From positions 7,817,001 through 7,881,000 of the forward strand of contig OX419756.1 in assembly GCA_948567375.1 (NCBI GenBank): 64,000 nt of DNA. The letters run 5' to 3'. Shown here piece after piece: positions 1-11,899 of this stretch. The notes beneath the pieces are model-generated. The model saw only the letters and a program-made list of their open reading frames with translations, made no database searches and had not been told where the DNA came from. Positions within the stretch are counted from its first letter, which is position 1. The number at the start of each line of letters is the position of its first letter. The position numbers and the translations under genes are program-made. Source of the DNA: Lunularia cruciata. Taxonomy: Eukaryota; Streptophyta; Marchantiopsida; Lunulariales; Lunulariaceae.

Positions 1-205
1 TCTTTGGGGAACTTTGGTGTCTCCACTCTCATTATTCATTTCCGTAACAGTTAGTACATAAAATATCAAGAAATTCTATTCAGGGCCTATTAAGGAGCAA
101 TTTGAGGACCATTTAAAAGAAAGTTGGAAGACCATGTATCAAGTTACCGGCACGTTACACACTAGGCGAAGCGGAATCAAAGGTTCACCTACCGACAGGC
201 GATAA

Positions 206-1198
206 CGACCAATAAACCTTGAAACTACAGAGAGCAGTGGCCATGGCCAGAAATGGTACATTCAAGGCGAACTTTCTCCCAGACCTTTGTGGATGCCTGT
301 TCAAGTGAAGATCTTAAACGAAGCCGAATATGTAGTTTCACCTCAAAAGTTGGGCGTCTGCAATTTCCAAGGATTTTCACCTTGATGAATAATCCTTTAG
401 AAAGAACAGTTCATGTGTGGTGAGTCTTCGTGGAAGTCCGCAGACTATAGTAGATTCCAGAAGCATTTCTCGTGCCACCGCGTCCACACGCATGGCTCGT
501 CTGAGTTTACAAGGTGGTATGTCAAGGTCAAAGATCTTCTGGATCCATCGAGTGGCCGTTTGAAATCGAAATCTAACCTTGGAATTCCAGGAGACCGTGA
601 ATCTATCATAATATTAAACATACTATGTCAGCAATTAACACTTCCACTATTTCTACTTTTATAAACGCATCCAGAACTCAAGAGGAGGTTTGTTTGTCCT
701 CAAGATTTAATTTTTCAGAGCATGAACTATCGCTCAGTTTGGGTGTAGGTTATCGTAACCCTTACAGGAGATTTGAGATGCTAATTTTAAGCAGTTGTTG
801 ATTATTCTTGGTATCAACTCTCGGACTCGAAAGACTCGGAAGAATGAGGGTTGCAGTTAGCAGTTTAATTGCTCTGATAGGGAGTTTGTAGTCCACTATT
901 TGAGGGGATGCCGAAGTGTTTTTCTTCAATTTGAGATTCAAGGAGGCATGAAGATCAATATCATCTGGAATTACATGCATCCCTGTACTCATGGGAAGCA
1001 CAAATCGGAATTTGGAGACGTCTGCTCCTTAGACTTGATCATGAGCTCGCAACGGATGGTTTAGTCAATGAAAATCGTCAATACTACTTCAATACCATTT
1101 TCTGTCCAGAAATCGGACCTGAATTTGGAAAGTTTGTCCTTCAACTCAATGTCCTAGCCAATGGATTAGTCGGACGGAAATTCTCAAGGCTAGATTGA
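206..1198 (+). pseudogene. Coding-like fragments upstream of the 280-residue ORF
   Basis: Two stretches read like protein. Positions 206-385 are open for 59 codons and contain K-W-Y-I-Q-G-E-L-S-P-R-P-L-W. Positions 935-1198 are open for 87 codons and contain W-E-A-Q-I-G-I-W-R-R-L and F-C-P-E-I-G-P-E-F-G-K-F. Neither has a usable ATG, and both end at stops before the ATG at 1229 in other frames. They could be exons of a gene running into the ORF at 1229 or decayed exons of an older gene. No family was recognised. A GTG-initiated reading on the minus strand at 762-1001 looked like a shadow. Confidence 0.3.
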
Positions 1199-1228
1199 TT
1201 GACAAGATAGACTTCTTCGAACTCCATT

Positions 1229-2071
1229 ATGGCTACATGTATGGGCCACACTCACCCTGACTGGATTGTCGGGCCTGTTTCACCTATTCCTCCACCGAGA
1301 GAAACAACCAATGGAATCTGTGCGGCCTATGTCATGGGAAAGAAGAACGAACAAAAATCATGGCACGAATATTTCAGGAAGCCATGGGAAATCGGAAGAC
1401 ACAGGAGGGATTTCTGTGGTCAGATTCGAAATTCCAGAACAGACGATCACAAACCTGTGCATTATCTTCCTGGCCTGGAAGCAAGAGATCACCATCTCCA
1501 ATGTCTGGCCGATACAGATGCATGGCAGAAACGCATGCTGTTGAACGAATACGTGAAAGAGATGTTGGCCAAGAACTTTGCATGTGAAAAGAAACGCCAT
1601 CGCTTTGACACGATGAGGAGGCACAAAGAGGAGCAGCAAGTTTCGTGTTCCGAAGCCGAGAATAAATTGGCCAAGCTCGCTTACATCATAGATGTTCCTA
1701 ATGATCCACCTAGAGCTAGAGATATGCCAGAATTCGATCTTTTCAAACCTTTCGAGGATATTAAAGTTGGAATTACGAAGAAGCATATCGTATTTTATCC
1801 CCAACATGTCAATCTGCCTGCACTCGGGAGATATTTGGGGAACCTGGATCCCGTGTCCAGGGGAAAATTGGCGCAACTGAAAACTGCGCCGGGAAAAATG
1901 CCCAAGGGTTTGATGGGGTACAATCATACGGAGCTCAGACTCAATGCTCCATCGGCAGAATCTAAAACTTCTGCTCTCGACCTTCTGGAGTTGCCCGTGT
2001 TTGAATCGAAGCTTAAAGATCTTGTTGCAACAATGGAAGCCAAGCAAGCATTGCAGCCTGTAACTGGATGA
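1229..2071 (+). CDS. Uncharacterised 280-residue basic protein
   Basis: This is an uninterrupted 280-codon frame ending in TGA. The start has A at -3 and G at +4, a strong plant initiation context, so I chose it over internal ATGs. The N-terminus has two H-P-D-W/P-I-P-P-P-like proline-rich turns. Residues about 40-75 are rich in W, R and H. Residues about 95-150 are highly charged and probably helical (K-E-M-L-A-K-N-F, K-K-R-H-R-F-D). The C-terminal third is mixed, with L-P-A-L-G-R-Y-L-G-N-L-D. I see no signal peptide, membrane segment or catalytic motif and do not recognise the family. Its length, composition and clean frame distinguish it from nearby repeat DNA. It may be the last exon of a longer gene. 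Low-scoring frames on both strands overlap it and are shadows. Confidence 0.65.
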   Translation: MATCMGHTHPDWIVGPVSPIPPPRETTNGICAAYVMGKKNEQKSWHEYFRKPWEIGRHRRDFCGQIRNSRTDDHKPVHYLPGLEARDHHLQCLADTDAWQKRMLLNEYVKEMLAKNFACEKKRHRFDTMRRHKEEQQVSCSEAENKLAKLAYIIDVPNDPPRARDMPEFDLFKPFEDIKVGITKKHIVFYPQHVNLPALGRYLGNLDPVSRGKLAQLKTAPGKMPKGLMGYNHTELRLNAPSAESKTSALDLLELPVFESKLKDLVATMEAKQALQPVTG

Positions 2072-5000
2072 AGTGGGGATGGAGTAAATTGCTCATTCTG
2101 TCCGCCCTGAAGGCAGTAAAAACTATAATACAGGATTCCAAAATATAATTCGATCGATCCTTCCTAAACTAGTAGAGAAAAAGATGATCCGACGTCGGGC
2201 TGGAATCCCAGTCAATTCTTCAGGCGAACGTGTTCAAGTCGGGAGTCACATGGAGGATAGGGGCAGCGTAAGCTCCGAAGCCCTGGTCTTATCGATCGAT
2301 CTATTTCCTTCATTGTTCTTTTTCCTCAATGGAGCATATCGTTTCTGCAGATTGCTCATTCAACAAATATTGGTTAAGTACAGTACTTGAATGTTATGTG
2401 GCCGAAACCATGGATTTAAATGGATCCAACACATTTCTTTCAAGTAAATGGATTATAATCGTTTCAAGACAAAATAAACAAGGGTGGTATCTCAAGGGTT
2501 TTGAAGATGGCATGCGGAACTCTAGAACGACGGATATATATAAATATATATGAAACTATAGAATGAAGGGGAAACCAAAACACAGGGCAGGGCTGCTCTT
2601 ACTTGACTAGATTCTATGTAGATGTGGACTCCCTAATTTGACAAGATTATATGTAGACGTGTTCTCAAGGGACCGAGAGTACCCAAGCTCACGAGCTCTC
2701 GCTACCTTCTCAAGCTAAACGCAAGGTCGTAGCAGAACTTAAAAGCAAAATAAGGACGGATGTAGAAAAATGAAAACTAAAGTTCTTGGAGGGATTTTCA
2801 AGAAGTGAGTTTCTGGTTCTGTAGAAGCCCTGTAAACCATTTTTTTTGCAGGAGAACCGTAATTTCCTTACGGGGTGGGTGAGGACTACTCGAGGAGTTT
2901 TACCGGGGATGGTCCATGGTCGTAAAACCTTAAGGGATTTGAGAAAGGTACAAGTGGCAGATTCAGGGGTCACGGGGTTTAATGTAGATATTAATTAGCG
3001 ATCATGAATGTGATTTTGAGAGGTTGAGAGGACAAGTGGGACTTAAGAGTGCAGTCGATGACACAGTATGATTTGAATAGGGAAATAGAGTGCGGATCAC
3101 CAGACCATTGTAACTTGATGCAATTTCATAGTTCAAGGAGTAGTCTCGAAGAACTTTTGATGCAATTTCTTAGTTCTTCGAGTTTAATTGATTTGAATTG
3201 GGAAATAGAGTGCGGATCACAAGGCCATTGCAATTTGACACAATTTATAGCTTATAGCTATAAGTGGTATAGAGTGGACACCATAGATACTATGGTAGAA
3301 AGTTGAATTTTGTGCAATCATAGACATAGTGAATTTTTTTATGAATCTTAAAATAATAAAGGAGTTTGATGATTTTTTGTATAAGTTTTGGATTTTCCAA
3401 TTTGCATAAATTGTTTGGATGTGTACTGATGGGTACACTTGAGTTAATGATGGGTCTGCTCACTTTAATGTTGGGCTTTCTCACTTTATTGATTGGACTG
3501 GTCATATTAAAGATGGGTTTGCTCACATTCAGATATACATCTGCTAATATTTAGAGCACTTAGAGAGAAATTTTGAATTGAGAGAGAAAAGGAAGTATCA
3601 ATGAAAGTGTAGAGAATTCAAAATTCTTGAGAGAAGTGATAGACAAATACTTATAGAGGTTTTAGAAGGTTGCTTGAGAGAAAGAAATAGAGGAATCTAG
3701 AAAGGACTTATGCATAGTCCATAGAATTCTGCAAGGAGCTATAAAGCAAACTTGATAGGGTTGAAGATTGGGAACTGCAAAACCTTCAGAAACCATGGCA
3801 TTCCAAGGTGGGAGGATTTAGGGCAACTTGAGAAATTTCACAAAGGTATAGAGGAAGGAAATATGACAAGGGTGAAGACATCGGGTGAGAAGGAAGAGTG
3901 GAACTTGAGAAATCTCAAACATAGTTGTAGAGAAAATGTGATAGGGTGAAGATATTGAGACATATAGAAAGGGAAAATCCAGAAAATTTACAGAGTCAAA
4001 GACATCGAGAGAGAGAGAGTGGAAGGAGAGGAAACTCTAGAAATTTTATAGAGGGTTGAAGACATTGAGAAAGATATCTAGAGCTCTAGTAGAAGGATAT
4101 CTACTAGAGCTCTAGAGGAAACATGACAAGGGAGAGGGAAGATTTATCAAGAGGGAGGAGGGGAATATTGACAAATTTCCAATCAGAGGGAGGTGATTCC
4201 AAGATTGAGAAGCATAAAGTGATTTCAAAAGCTTAGATCTCAAAAGGAGGAGGGTTTTATCTATATGGGGGACTTTCTAGATTACAAACGAAAATGGGAT
4301 GGAATGGAATGGAGTATCTAAACAAAGGCAAATGGCTCATGGGATTTCACCAAATCAATGATAAGATGACTTCTATAACATGGGCTTGGTTGGACAAGAT
4401 TCAAATTTGAAAGAGTATTCGGGAACCATATCTCAATTTTCTTTGACTCAAAGTGACCATTGGGTTGGAGTACCCTGCTACACATGTGAGTAAATTTTGT
4501 TTTTCAATGACAATTTCCAAGTTTGGATTGATTTTGTTTATTATGATTCTATTGTGTGGATTTAGGTTGATTCCTATATGGTGTTTAGGTGTTGATTCTT
4601 TTTTTTTATCTGTTGATTTTGTTTGTTTCAATTCTGTATGTTTTTATGTTTCTTCCATTCTGACCACCTCCCAAAATCCTTCTTGTTTCCTGCTAAAACC
4701 TAAAGCTCTATGTGCAAGTAAACCCAAGAAAGGAACGAGTGAGCCCAATATCCAATGAGCATACCCAATATATCATTCAAGTGAGTCCATGGGTGCACGA
4801 GCTAACCCACTTCTATGCTACTAAGGCCACATAGGTGCAGGTATCCATTTTCCTATAGTTTAATTTTTCAGGTTTTTTTCTCTCAGGTTTCAGATTTTTC
4901 CGCGTTCTTTTCAAGTGAAACAAACATGTCAGATGAAACAAACAATCTTCCTCCATAAACAAACACTTGAAAATATGTAGTCCAATGCAATACACCTACA

Positions 5001-5700
5001 GAGTGGTGATGAGAGTAGCATCACGGTAATAAGCTTTGGGAGTGTAGGTGTTCATTATTTGGACAGGACATTGTTGCCCTAGGATGTCGACAGCCTTGGC
5101 ACCATTAAAATAGTCACGAAACCCATGTGTGTCTAATGTGGCAAAATTATGATCATCTTTAATGGTCTCACTTGCCTATTTTTTGAGGCTCTGTTGCAAC
5201 TTTACACTTCCAATTTTGCCTGACCTTTTTCATGAGGGTCTGATGACTCACAAGCACCTTGACTTCCTCATTTTTATAAATAGCTTAATTTTCAACACCA
5301 ACTTTAAACACCTCTTGCCTTCTTGCTTGGACGCCTTTCAAAAGTCCACAAGGCACATCTGCAGGATTTTTCTCTCATGAACTTCATCAAGAATTGATCA
5401 CAAAATACATTTTGAAGTAGGAGATCAAGAAGCGCTTCCTTAAAACCAGCCAAAAACATGGAAATCTTTACCCTTCCATTGCAAGAGCCAAGCATGAATG
5501 AAGAAAACCTTCCATGAACAGAAGTCTATAATTGCGTTTATGTTTGATCTCAAACATATCTTGCTACCTTGATAGTATCATTTAAATGAGATAAAGTATT
5601 AAATAGTATTCAAGATTGATGTGCTCCACCTCTAATACTTCTTTAACATTGTGTGTTACTATCATTATTGTGGCGCAAATTGTGTGTTACTATCATTATT
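2072..5700. other. Gene-less stretch with short direct and inverted repeats
   Basis: No gene supported here. It contains a partial direct repeat around 3067-3130 and 3190-3250, sharing a GGGAAATAGAGTGCGGATCA core, and a purine-rich GAGAGA-type tract at about 3570-4030. A perfect hairpin lies at 4077-4116. Short frames at 4453-4758 and 5304-5495 have no recognisable content. Confidence 0.5.
4077..4116. repeat. Perfect inverted repeat, 17-bp stem and 6-nt loop
   Basis: The left arm 4077-4093 is the exact reverse complement of 4100-4116, with loop AGGATA. The stem is built from CTAGAGCTCTAG plus TAGA, so it contains a smaller palindrome. No T-run follows, so it is not an intrinsic terminator. 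Confidence 0.85.
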
Positions 5701-6157
5701 CTTTTGCTAGCCATGGTTACACTTCCCCGTGTGGGGCTGCCTAGAGTAGCTTGAGATACACCATGCTTGGTGTTCATCTACTCTTACCTAACAATGGCTA
5801 AAGAACAATATGTGAAGGATGCACAAAGAATATGATTGGACCACTTGGGATGCTCACTCAAGGCAATAGATCACATTGACTGCAGTGCTACTCGAGATTA
5901 TGCACACTTCTTCTATTCTTTTGTTGTTTATCCCAAGGATACCAATCAAGTTGTGGGAGTGGTTACATCTTAGGCAGGTTGTATTTTGGGTTATTTCAGA
6001 CTAGTTTTCCATGTCCATGTCTATTGTATAGGCTATCTTGTACACTCCATGATGAGGCTAAATAGAGTTTTTGCCTACCACTTGATTGTTTGGCATGTGA
6101 TCTCTTGGATGATTTAGCATGGTTCTTATTCCTCTTACTCCCTTGATGGTGTCTTTG

Positions 6158-6202
6158 TTATGCTAGAGGAGTACATGCAGGGCATGTACTCCTCTAGCAT
6201 AA
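6158..6202. repeat. Perfect inverted repeat, 21-bp stem and 3-nt loop
   Basis: Positions 6158-6178 are the exact reverse complement of 6182-6202, separated by AGG. Such a tight fold-back is typical of a local template-switch event rather than of a transposon end. It lies just upstream of the recognisable RT region of the split non-LTR element. Confidence 0.85.
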
Positions 6203-6479
6203 AGAGATGGCTATTAAATTTCATGAATTCCAAGTAGGGGGTTGGGCTGCCCTATAGGAAGATTTTGTTAGGGCTGCATGTTTCAAGAGATAGGTTTTGC
6301 CACAAGATGTCACAAAGTCCACTCAATTCTGACAAAGTAGAAAATTGGATCAGGTGGTAGAGTTTAGTAGAGCAGCATGAGTGCTACAACCTTTGTCTAT
6401 GACTTGTCCCATTGATGAGACTATCTCTCCTTTATGCTTACTACATCTTATGACAAGAGAGTGAGTACCACGAGAGGTC

Positions 6480-8664
6480 TTGGATTATCAGCCTAAGTAG
6501 CTTTTATGTCTTAATAGGTCACTTTTTGCATAAGCATTGCACATTGCCTCGTTGCCTCTCCTCAAGAAGCTTGTTAAGGCTAGTATATGAGCATCTTAGA
6601 GATTGCTTTTAGGCATATGATCCTTCTAGTGGTTTTATCAACTTGTTTCATGTGGTTGCAATAGGAGCAAGTGGAGATATTCTTACATCAATTAGTCAAG
6701 TATTAGGTGCTAGTATACTTTTGTGATGGAGAAGGACACAAGGGAAATTAGACCAATTGGTTTTGGAGAGATCTTTTTGTGTCTAGTTAGCTTCACCATT
6801 GTCCTTTAGCATCAATCTTACTTCTAATAGTACCTCAATCTACATCAATTTGGAGTAGCTACACCTAAAGGTTATGAGGCTATATCTCTTAGCATTAGGG
6901 CACTCCTCGATATCCATCCAAAGTGGGTCATCCTATAGGTGGATGTTGAAAATGCTCTTAATAGCATCTCACAAGCATCCATCTTGAGGGAGCTTAGGGA
7001 GGTTGGTGGATTCTTGGGCAGTCGTATTCCTTTATTCAGTCTTTTTATGGCTCTCTTGCTTCTCTCTTATCTACTACTTTGGCCATGCTAGGTTGTGTAT
7101 TTCTTTCCTTGGCAAACAATACACACATTGTAGACCATGTAGATTAGATTAGGCAGGCCTTTGACCACTTGACTACTGAGTTACATCTTGAAGACTTGAG
7201 AGTCAAGGTGTCAAAGTGCAAAGCTTGGTCCCCTTCAGATATCGCTCCCTCACCTTGAGCTCATTGAGTGTTGTATTACTTCTACAAATGGATTAAGGGA
7301 GTGCTAGAAGGATTTGAGAATTTGTCACATGCTTCTTGGATGCAACCCTTGTAGAAGTTATTCTCCATGTGGATGACCTTGCTCTACCAGGAGATCCAAT
7401 GGTAGTATTTGGTATACTCTCCTTTGGTATTGCTTATTGACCAACTTACCCTCTTTGAATGATTCTTCCTTCTTTGACCTTCCTATCACACTTGAGAGCT
7501 TTTGATAGGAGAATTATGGGAGTCTTTGGTGATATCATTGGACCAGGAACATTTGAGTATGTGATAAGGGATTTGGCATGTAGATAGACATCTCTACCAA
7601 TCTTGTGCAAAGTGATAGGCAAACTATCTATGGAGGAGATGGCACCCATAGTGTTTTTGTGTAGTTGCACTCTTTAGGCACTCTTACTTTCCTCTCATTT
7701 TATGGTTGTTGATAGGCCAGTTTTGGTGACATATGTGACCATGGTGGAGGAAGGATCCTTTTCTATCTAGATGTTATTGTGGAAAACAAGAGATATTTAT
7801 TCCCATAGGCATGAGAGGACCTTCCATCCTTTGCTTTGCTACCATTAGATTGGACCAAAGGTTTGCAAACTTCCTTGATGGAGAGATAGTGTTAGCATAT
7901 GCTACATTCTCTCTTAGCTGACTTATCCATTCCTCAAGCTACTAGGGCGCATTTTGCTCTTGCTTTGGCAAGGATGCAAGCTCTTGGATCCTAGCTTTAC
8001 CATGCATCAAGGTGTTTCTACTTGCCCCATCTACCTTCTCTATAGCAATGAGATTCCATGTAGGTTTGGTCCACCCATTTTCATCTTCATTACTCAATTG
8101 AGTGTGGTTCTACACAAGATGTAGCAGCAATCCATATGACATGGTGTCCTTTTGGAAGACAAAGGATAGCTACCCATGATGGCATCAAGGATATAGTGTT
8201 TTCTATGGCATGAGAGTGTTGATACCTTGCTTGGAGGGAACATTTGTATGCTTTATAGACAACAATTGTTAGGGCAAACTTATACTTGGTCCAAGATGAT
8301 CAAGTGATAGTAGCAAATGTTGTGATTATGGACCTTATGCAATTTTGGAGGAAATGATTACTTATCCCTTTGGATTAGTGGCAAGCAAGGAAGCAACATG
8401 CAAGGTCTCCAAGTATAGGTGAATGCAGCAAGTTCAACTCTTTATTCCTCTAGCCTTGGATTTATATGGAGCAATGGACATGGCATCTGATGCACTTTTT
8501 AGGGATTGCACAAGAGCATATTATTTTAAATGTCAAGTAGCAGTGGCTCACTCTCATACTTTGTAACATATTTTAGACAACATGTGTTTATTGCTCTATA
8601 AAGAGCATTTGCTAGCACAATCCATAGGAGAGAAATCACACTAGGTGATGCTTCTTTGGATGCT
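6480..8664 (+). mobile_element. Degenerate non-LTR retrotransposon (RT to C-terminal domain), 5' segment of a split copy
   Basis: Read in plus frames with many stops, this gives a non-LTR reverse transcriptase. There is an early finger motif ending I-R-P-I-G-F-G-E near 6735-6770, then Q-F-G-V-A-T-P-K-G near 6850-6885. The palm motif V-D-V-E-N-A-L-N-S-I-S is at about 6939-6970, and the active-site H-V-D-D is at 7366-7377. Downstream, 7900-8664 matches the conserved C-terminal region of the better copy at 40427-41375, including the zinc motif near 8095-8160 and L-F-I-P-L-A-L. The copy stops abruptly at 8664 in ...GGATGCT and resumes at 22410 with ATGCTCCA. The 13.7 kb between is the inserted B element. 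The 5' limit is uncertain. Stops and frameshifts make it non-functional. Confidence 0.75.
8660..8664. repeat. Left target-site duplication of element B (ATGCT)
   Basis: ATGCT lies immediately left of the TGTGACAACC terminus and is repeated at 22410-22414. The intact copies at about 32.68 and 41.19 kb read straight through this site, which confirms that the two halves were once joined. Confidence 0.8.
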
Positions 8665-10648
8665 TGTGACAACCTGAAAAATATCACTTTTGTGTCAATC
8701 AGTAAGTAAAGTTTATTTCCATAGAGATACAAGTCAGAAATGGTCAAATACAAAGTCAAACAATAACAATTAGTTCTTCTTGGTTGCATCTTTAATCTCT
8801 CCGGTAGAAACCAAACCCAGAAGAGAGTAACAAGCATTGATCATAGTGTAATCAATGTTTGGTAATTCAGAGTGAATAACTCTTATAGTCACAACTCATC
8901 CAATCTTTTCAAATAATCTTGATTGTGATGATTTAGATTTTCCGCAAGAAGGCTACTTCACCACAAAACTACTTCATCTCATAATTTGGTTCCACCCCTC
9001 TACTGAAGGCACAACTTCCTCAATCAAAATTGCTTCACATCAACCCCATGTTGCACTCACCAATGTAGAATCCTACCAACACTACAATTCTTCACAAATT
9101 TGTCAAGGCATTTCTTAGATTGCTATCCACTTAAATTCAAACAAATAGAATGAAATCAAAACTATGGAATCCAACATCCAGCACTCAAATTTGCACTTAA
9201 AAATTCTCCAAACACTCACAAATACACACACAAGATTGATACTCTGAATTAAATTGAAACAACAAGCAATGAGTTAAAGCACTTCGCTCTACTCAACTTC
9301 AAAAATACAAATATTGAACAACAACACACTGCAATTTTTCCTTTAAATAGACAAAGCACTCCTACATTTACTAATTAATATACCATTTCTAAAAATCTCC
9401 AAATTTGAAATGACAACCCACTCTTCATATTTATCAATTCAAATGTCAAATAGGTTATGAATCCAATCTGATGTCTACCTCTTCATCTTCTACACCAAAC
9501 ATAACTTCCTTTGCACCTTGTACTCTGGCTCTATCCTCTTTTATATCTTCTTCTATTTCTATCATATCTTTTATCGGAACTGCAATTGAAGTCACTGGAA
9601 TTCTTTCTTCCTTCTTATCATCCAACCCACTTACTCCTAATATCTCAGATAACTCATCCAAAGACAATTGCACTCCTACTTCTCTTACTTTGCATTGGGC
9701 TCCTACCTTCATGCAACTCCAAATTTTCTCTAACTCGGATCTAACCAAATCTAGCTAAGATAAACATTGTCTCTCACCTCCAACATCTTTTTATCTACTC
9801 TATCTCTTAGACAAATCAGGAAACTATTCAGATCTGTATCCTTCACTTTCCTCTAGAGCCAGATTGCCTCTCTTCCCTTCTTCCTTTGGACCCTCCTCAC
9901 AATTACTGCAGCTATTTCTGCCATGACTTGGAAAACTCAAGTTCCAATTCTAAGCCAGAAAAGTGATCCAAAGTCTACTCAAAACTTTGATCATTGCTAT
10001 AACATCTAACCTCTGAATTGCAAGATTCCTCACTGCAAGTGAGAGACTCTTCTTTCCACCCCTCATTGGCATCATGTGATCTCTAACTCTTTGTCTCTCA
10101 AAGATTATCCCTTCCCTTGGATCAGATACTCCCACTCCCTTAGGATTCTTAAAAGTCAAACTCTTGGTTGGCTTCATAATAGGCACTCCTTTTGGATGAC
10201 TACTAGTGGCATAGGATACTTACAAGACATTTCAAAAATCCGTTGATGAAGTCTCAATCTTAGAGTTCTTTGCTGCGTGGTCATTCCTTAGTCACTCTTC
10301 ACTTGATAATCACACATTTTGCATGCATTCCTCATGTCATTATCAATTTTCTCTTGCTCTTGCCTTAGCTATTTTTCTTATTTGTACATTCTTTGCTAGC
10401 AAACCCAAAGGAAATTTGTTACTATCTTTGCAAATGATTGATCACCCCAAGTTGGAGTTTTCCTACTTCGGGTTTCTCCCTTGACAAGTCCAATCCATGT
10501 TCTTCTTTTCTTGACACAAAGTAAACTACTTTGGGTTTGACTTGAAAACATGTTTCTCCTTCTTTTGTTGTCTATTCAAGTTCAATTTGACTTTGTCTGT
10601 ACACTTCTTCCTCAAAATATAACAAAAGCAAAAAATGCGGGTACCATA
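8665..10648 (-). repeat. 3' LTR of element B (1984 bp, internally deleted)
   Basis: The inner end abuts the polypurine tract. The outer end starts TGTGACAACC next to the target duplication. The inner ~960 bp (about 9690-10648) is a direct repeat of 19646-19800 plus 21617-22409, lacking the ~1.8 kb between these blocks. A TATA-like CTATTTAAAG lies on the minus strand near 9350, placing the LTR promoter there. The ~680 bp from there to 8665 would be R-U5. The upstream U3 part carries the end of a coiled-coil ORF at 9455-9748. Confidence 0.75.
9455..9748 (-). pseudogene. C-terminal end of the LTR-embedded coiled-coil ORF (3' LTR copy)
   Basis: This 97-codon frame starts with R-S-E-L-E-K-I-W-S-C-M-K-V-G-A and ends in an acidic tail (E-V-M-F-G-V-E-D-E-E-V-D-I). 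The first 20 residues match the last 20 of the frame at 19642-19887, where the A-type LTR interrupts the reading. It therefore supplies the missing C-terminus of the same protein. The function is unknown. It is encoded in the same sense as gag-pol, upstream of the LTR TATA-like box, in what should be U3. Confidence 0.5.
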
Positions 10649-10650
10649 TA

Positions 10651-10661
10651 CCTCCTCCCTC
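10651..10661 (-). promoter_or_regulatory. Polypurine tract of element B
   Basis: On the minus strand this is GAGGGAGGAGG, two bases from the LTR start. A polypurine tract at this position primes plus-strand DNA synthesis in LTR elements and fixes the inner edge of the 3' LTR. Confidence 0.75.
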
Positions 10662-10899
10662 AAATATGAGCGTCCCTGACTTTGGGTTCAACTTGGGTTC
10701 TTTGTACAAGTCTGAATCCATGGTCTAATATTTTCTAACTCTCCACCCATTCACTTGAGTGGCAAATGGATTGCCTCCCAAGTCTGCAAGTTGAATAGAG
10801 CCATTTTCATAAATGTACATCTCATGGTATGGCACCCTCCACCTTAACTGCAGCTTGCTTGGAAAAAATATTTGGTGATTGTCATATAACAGCACTAAA

Positions 10900-11881
10900 T
10901 TGCCCTCCTAAATAGCATTAGGTTGGATTCTCTTATCATGCCTGACTTTCTGCTGCTCTTGTACTTCCTTTGTGGTTTGCATTGCATTGTCTCTTTTCTC
11001 TTCTAACCACATTAGTTAGTGGATCCAAAGATCTTGACTTTCTTCCATTGACAATCTTTCCTCACAAAGGATACATATGACAGTACTTCAAATTCAACTA
11101 GTAGTATAGGATGCAATCCATATGTCAATAAATATGGATTTTTTTGGTTGTAATCTTTTTGGTGGTTCTATATGCCCACAAATTTATTGGTAACTTTGTG
11201 TCCCAATCGTAGGCATAGTTGAATGTTACCTTGTCCAAAATTTTGCACAACAATCCATTTGCTTTCTCCGTAGGCCATGCACTTCCGGATTATAAGGAGT
11301 CATCTTCCAATGTTTAATTTGGAATAACTTGGTTAATGCTTCAACCTTTGAGTTCAAAAAATGAGTCCTCCAATCACTGACCAATTCTAGAGGACATCCA
11401 TAACATGAAATGATGTTTCAAAAGAAAAATGTTGCAATTATTTCGACATCATCTCTTTGAGTTGCCTTGCCTTCAACCATCTTGGTAGCATAATTAATGC
11501 ACACCAAGATGTATCTCTTCCTTGTGAATTAGGTCACCATTTGAATTGGACCCACAAAATCAATTCCCCATTTCTCAAATGGGGCCAATGGCAATATTGG
11601 TCTCAAAGGCCACTAGGACGTAACCGTTGGCTTTCCTATTCTTTGACATGCATCACACAACTTTAGATGTGGGCATGAGTGTCCTTACACATCATAGGCC
11701 ACCAGTACCCAGATGAAAGAATCCTCTTTACAATATTATTCAAGGCATAGTGTTCTCCCAATGTTTCCAAGTGGAAGGACTCAATTACTCCTCTGACTTC
11801 GTATGCCTCCAAGCATCTCCAAAGTACTTTGTCTTTGCCCATTTTAAAGAAGATTTTGTGTTTTAGTAGGTATGGTCCCAT
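10900..11881 (-). pseudogene. Integrase remnant of element B
   Basis: The frame at 11663-11881 gives the H2C2-type zinc-binding N-terminus (H-Y-A, then S-G-Y-W-W-P-M-M-C-K-D). The catalytic core follows with frameshifts: W-G-I-D-F-V-G-P-I near 11540-11560, then the D-W-R-T-H-F segment near 11370-11390 and T-P-Y-N-P-E near 11290. Several in-frame stops break the core. It follows RNase H and precedes the polypurine tract, the usual Ty3 order. Confidence 0.7.
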
Positions 11882-11899
11882 CTTCCTAAGGAAGACTAC

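Noticed and set aside
1358-2047. 229-codon minus-strand frame opposite the 280-residue ORF
   Set aside because: It begins at a non-ATG codon and mirrors the better plus-strand frame. Composition is shadow-like.
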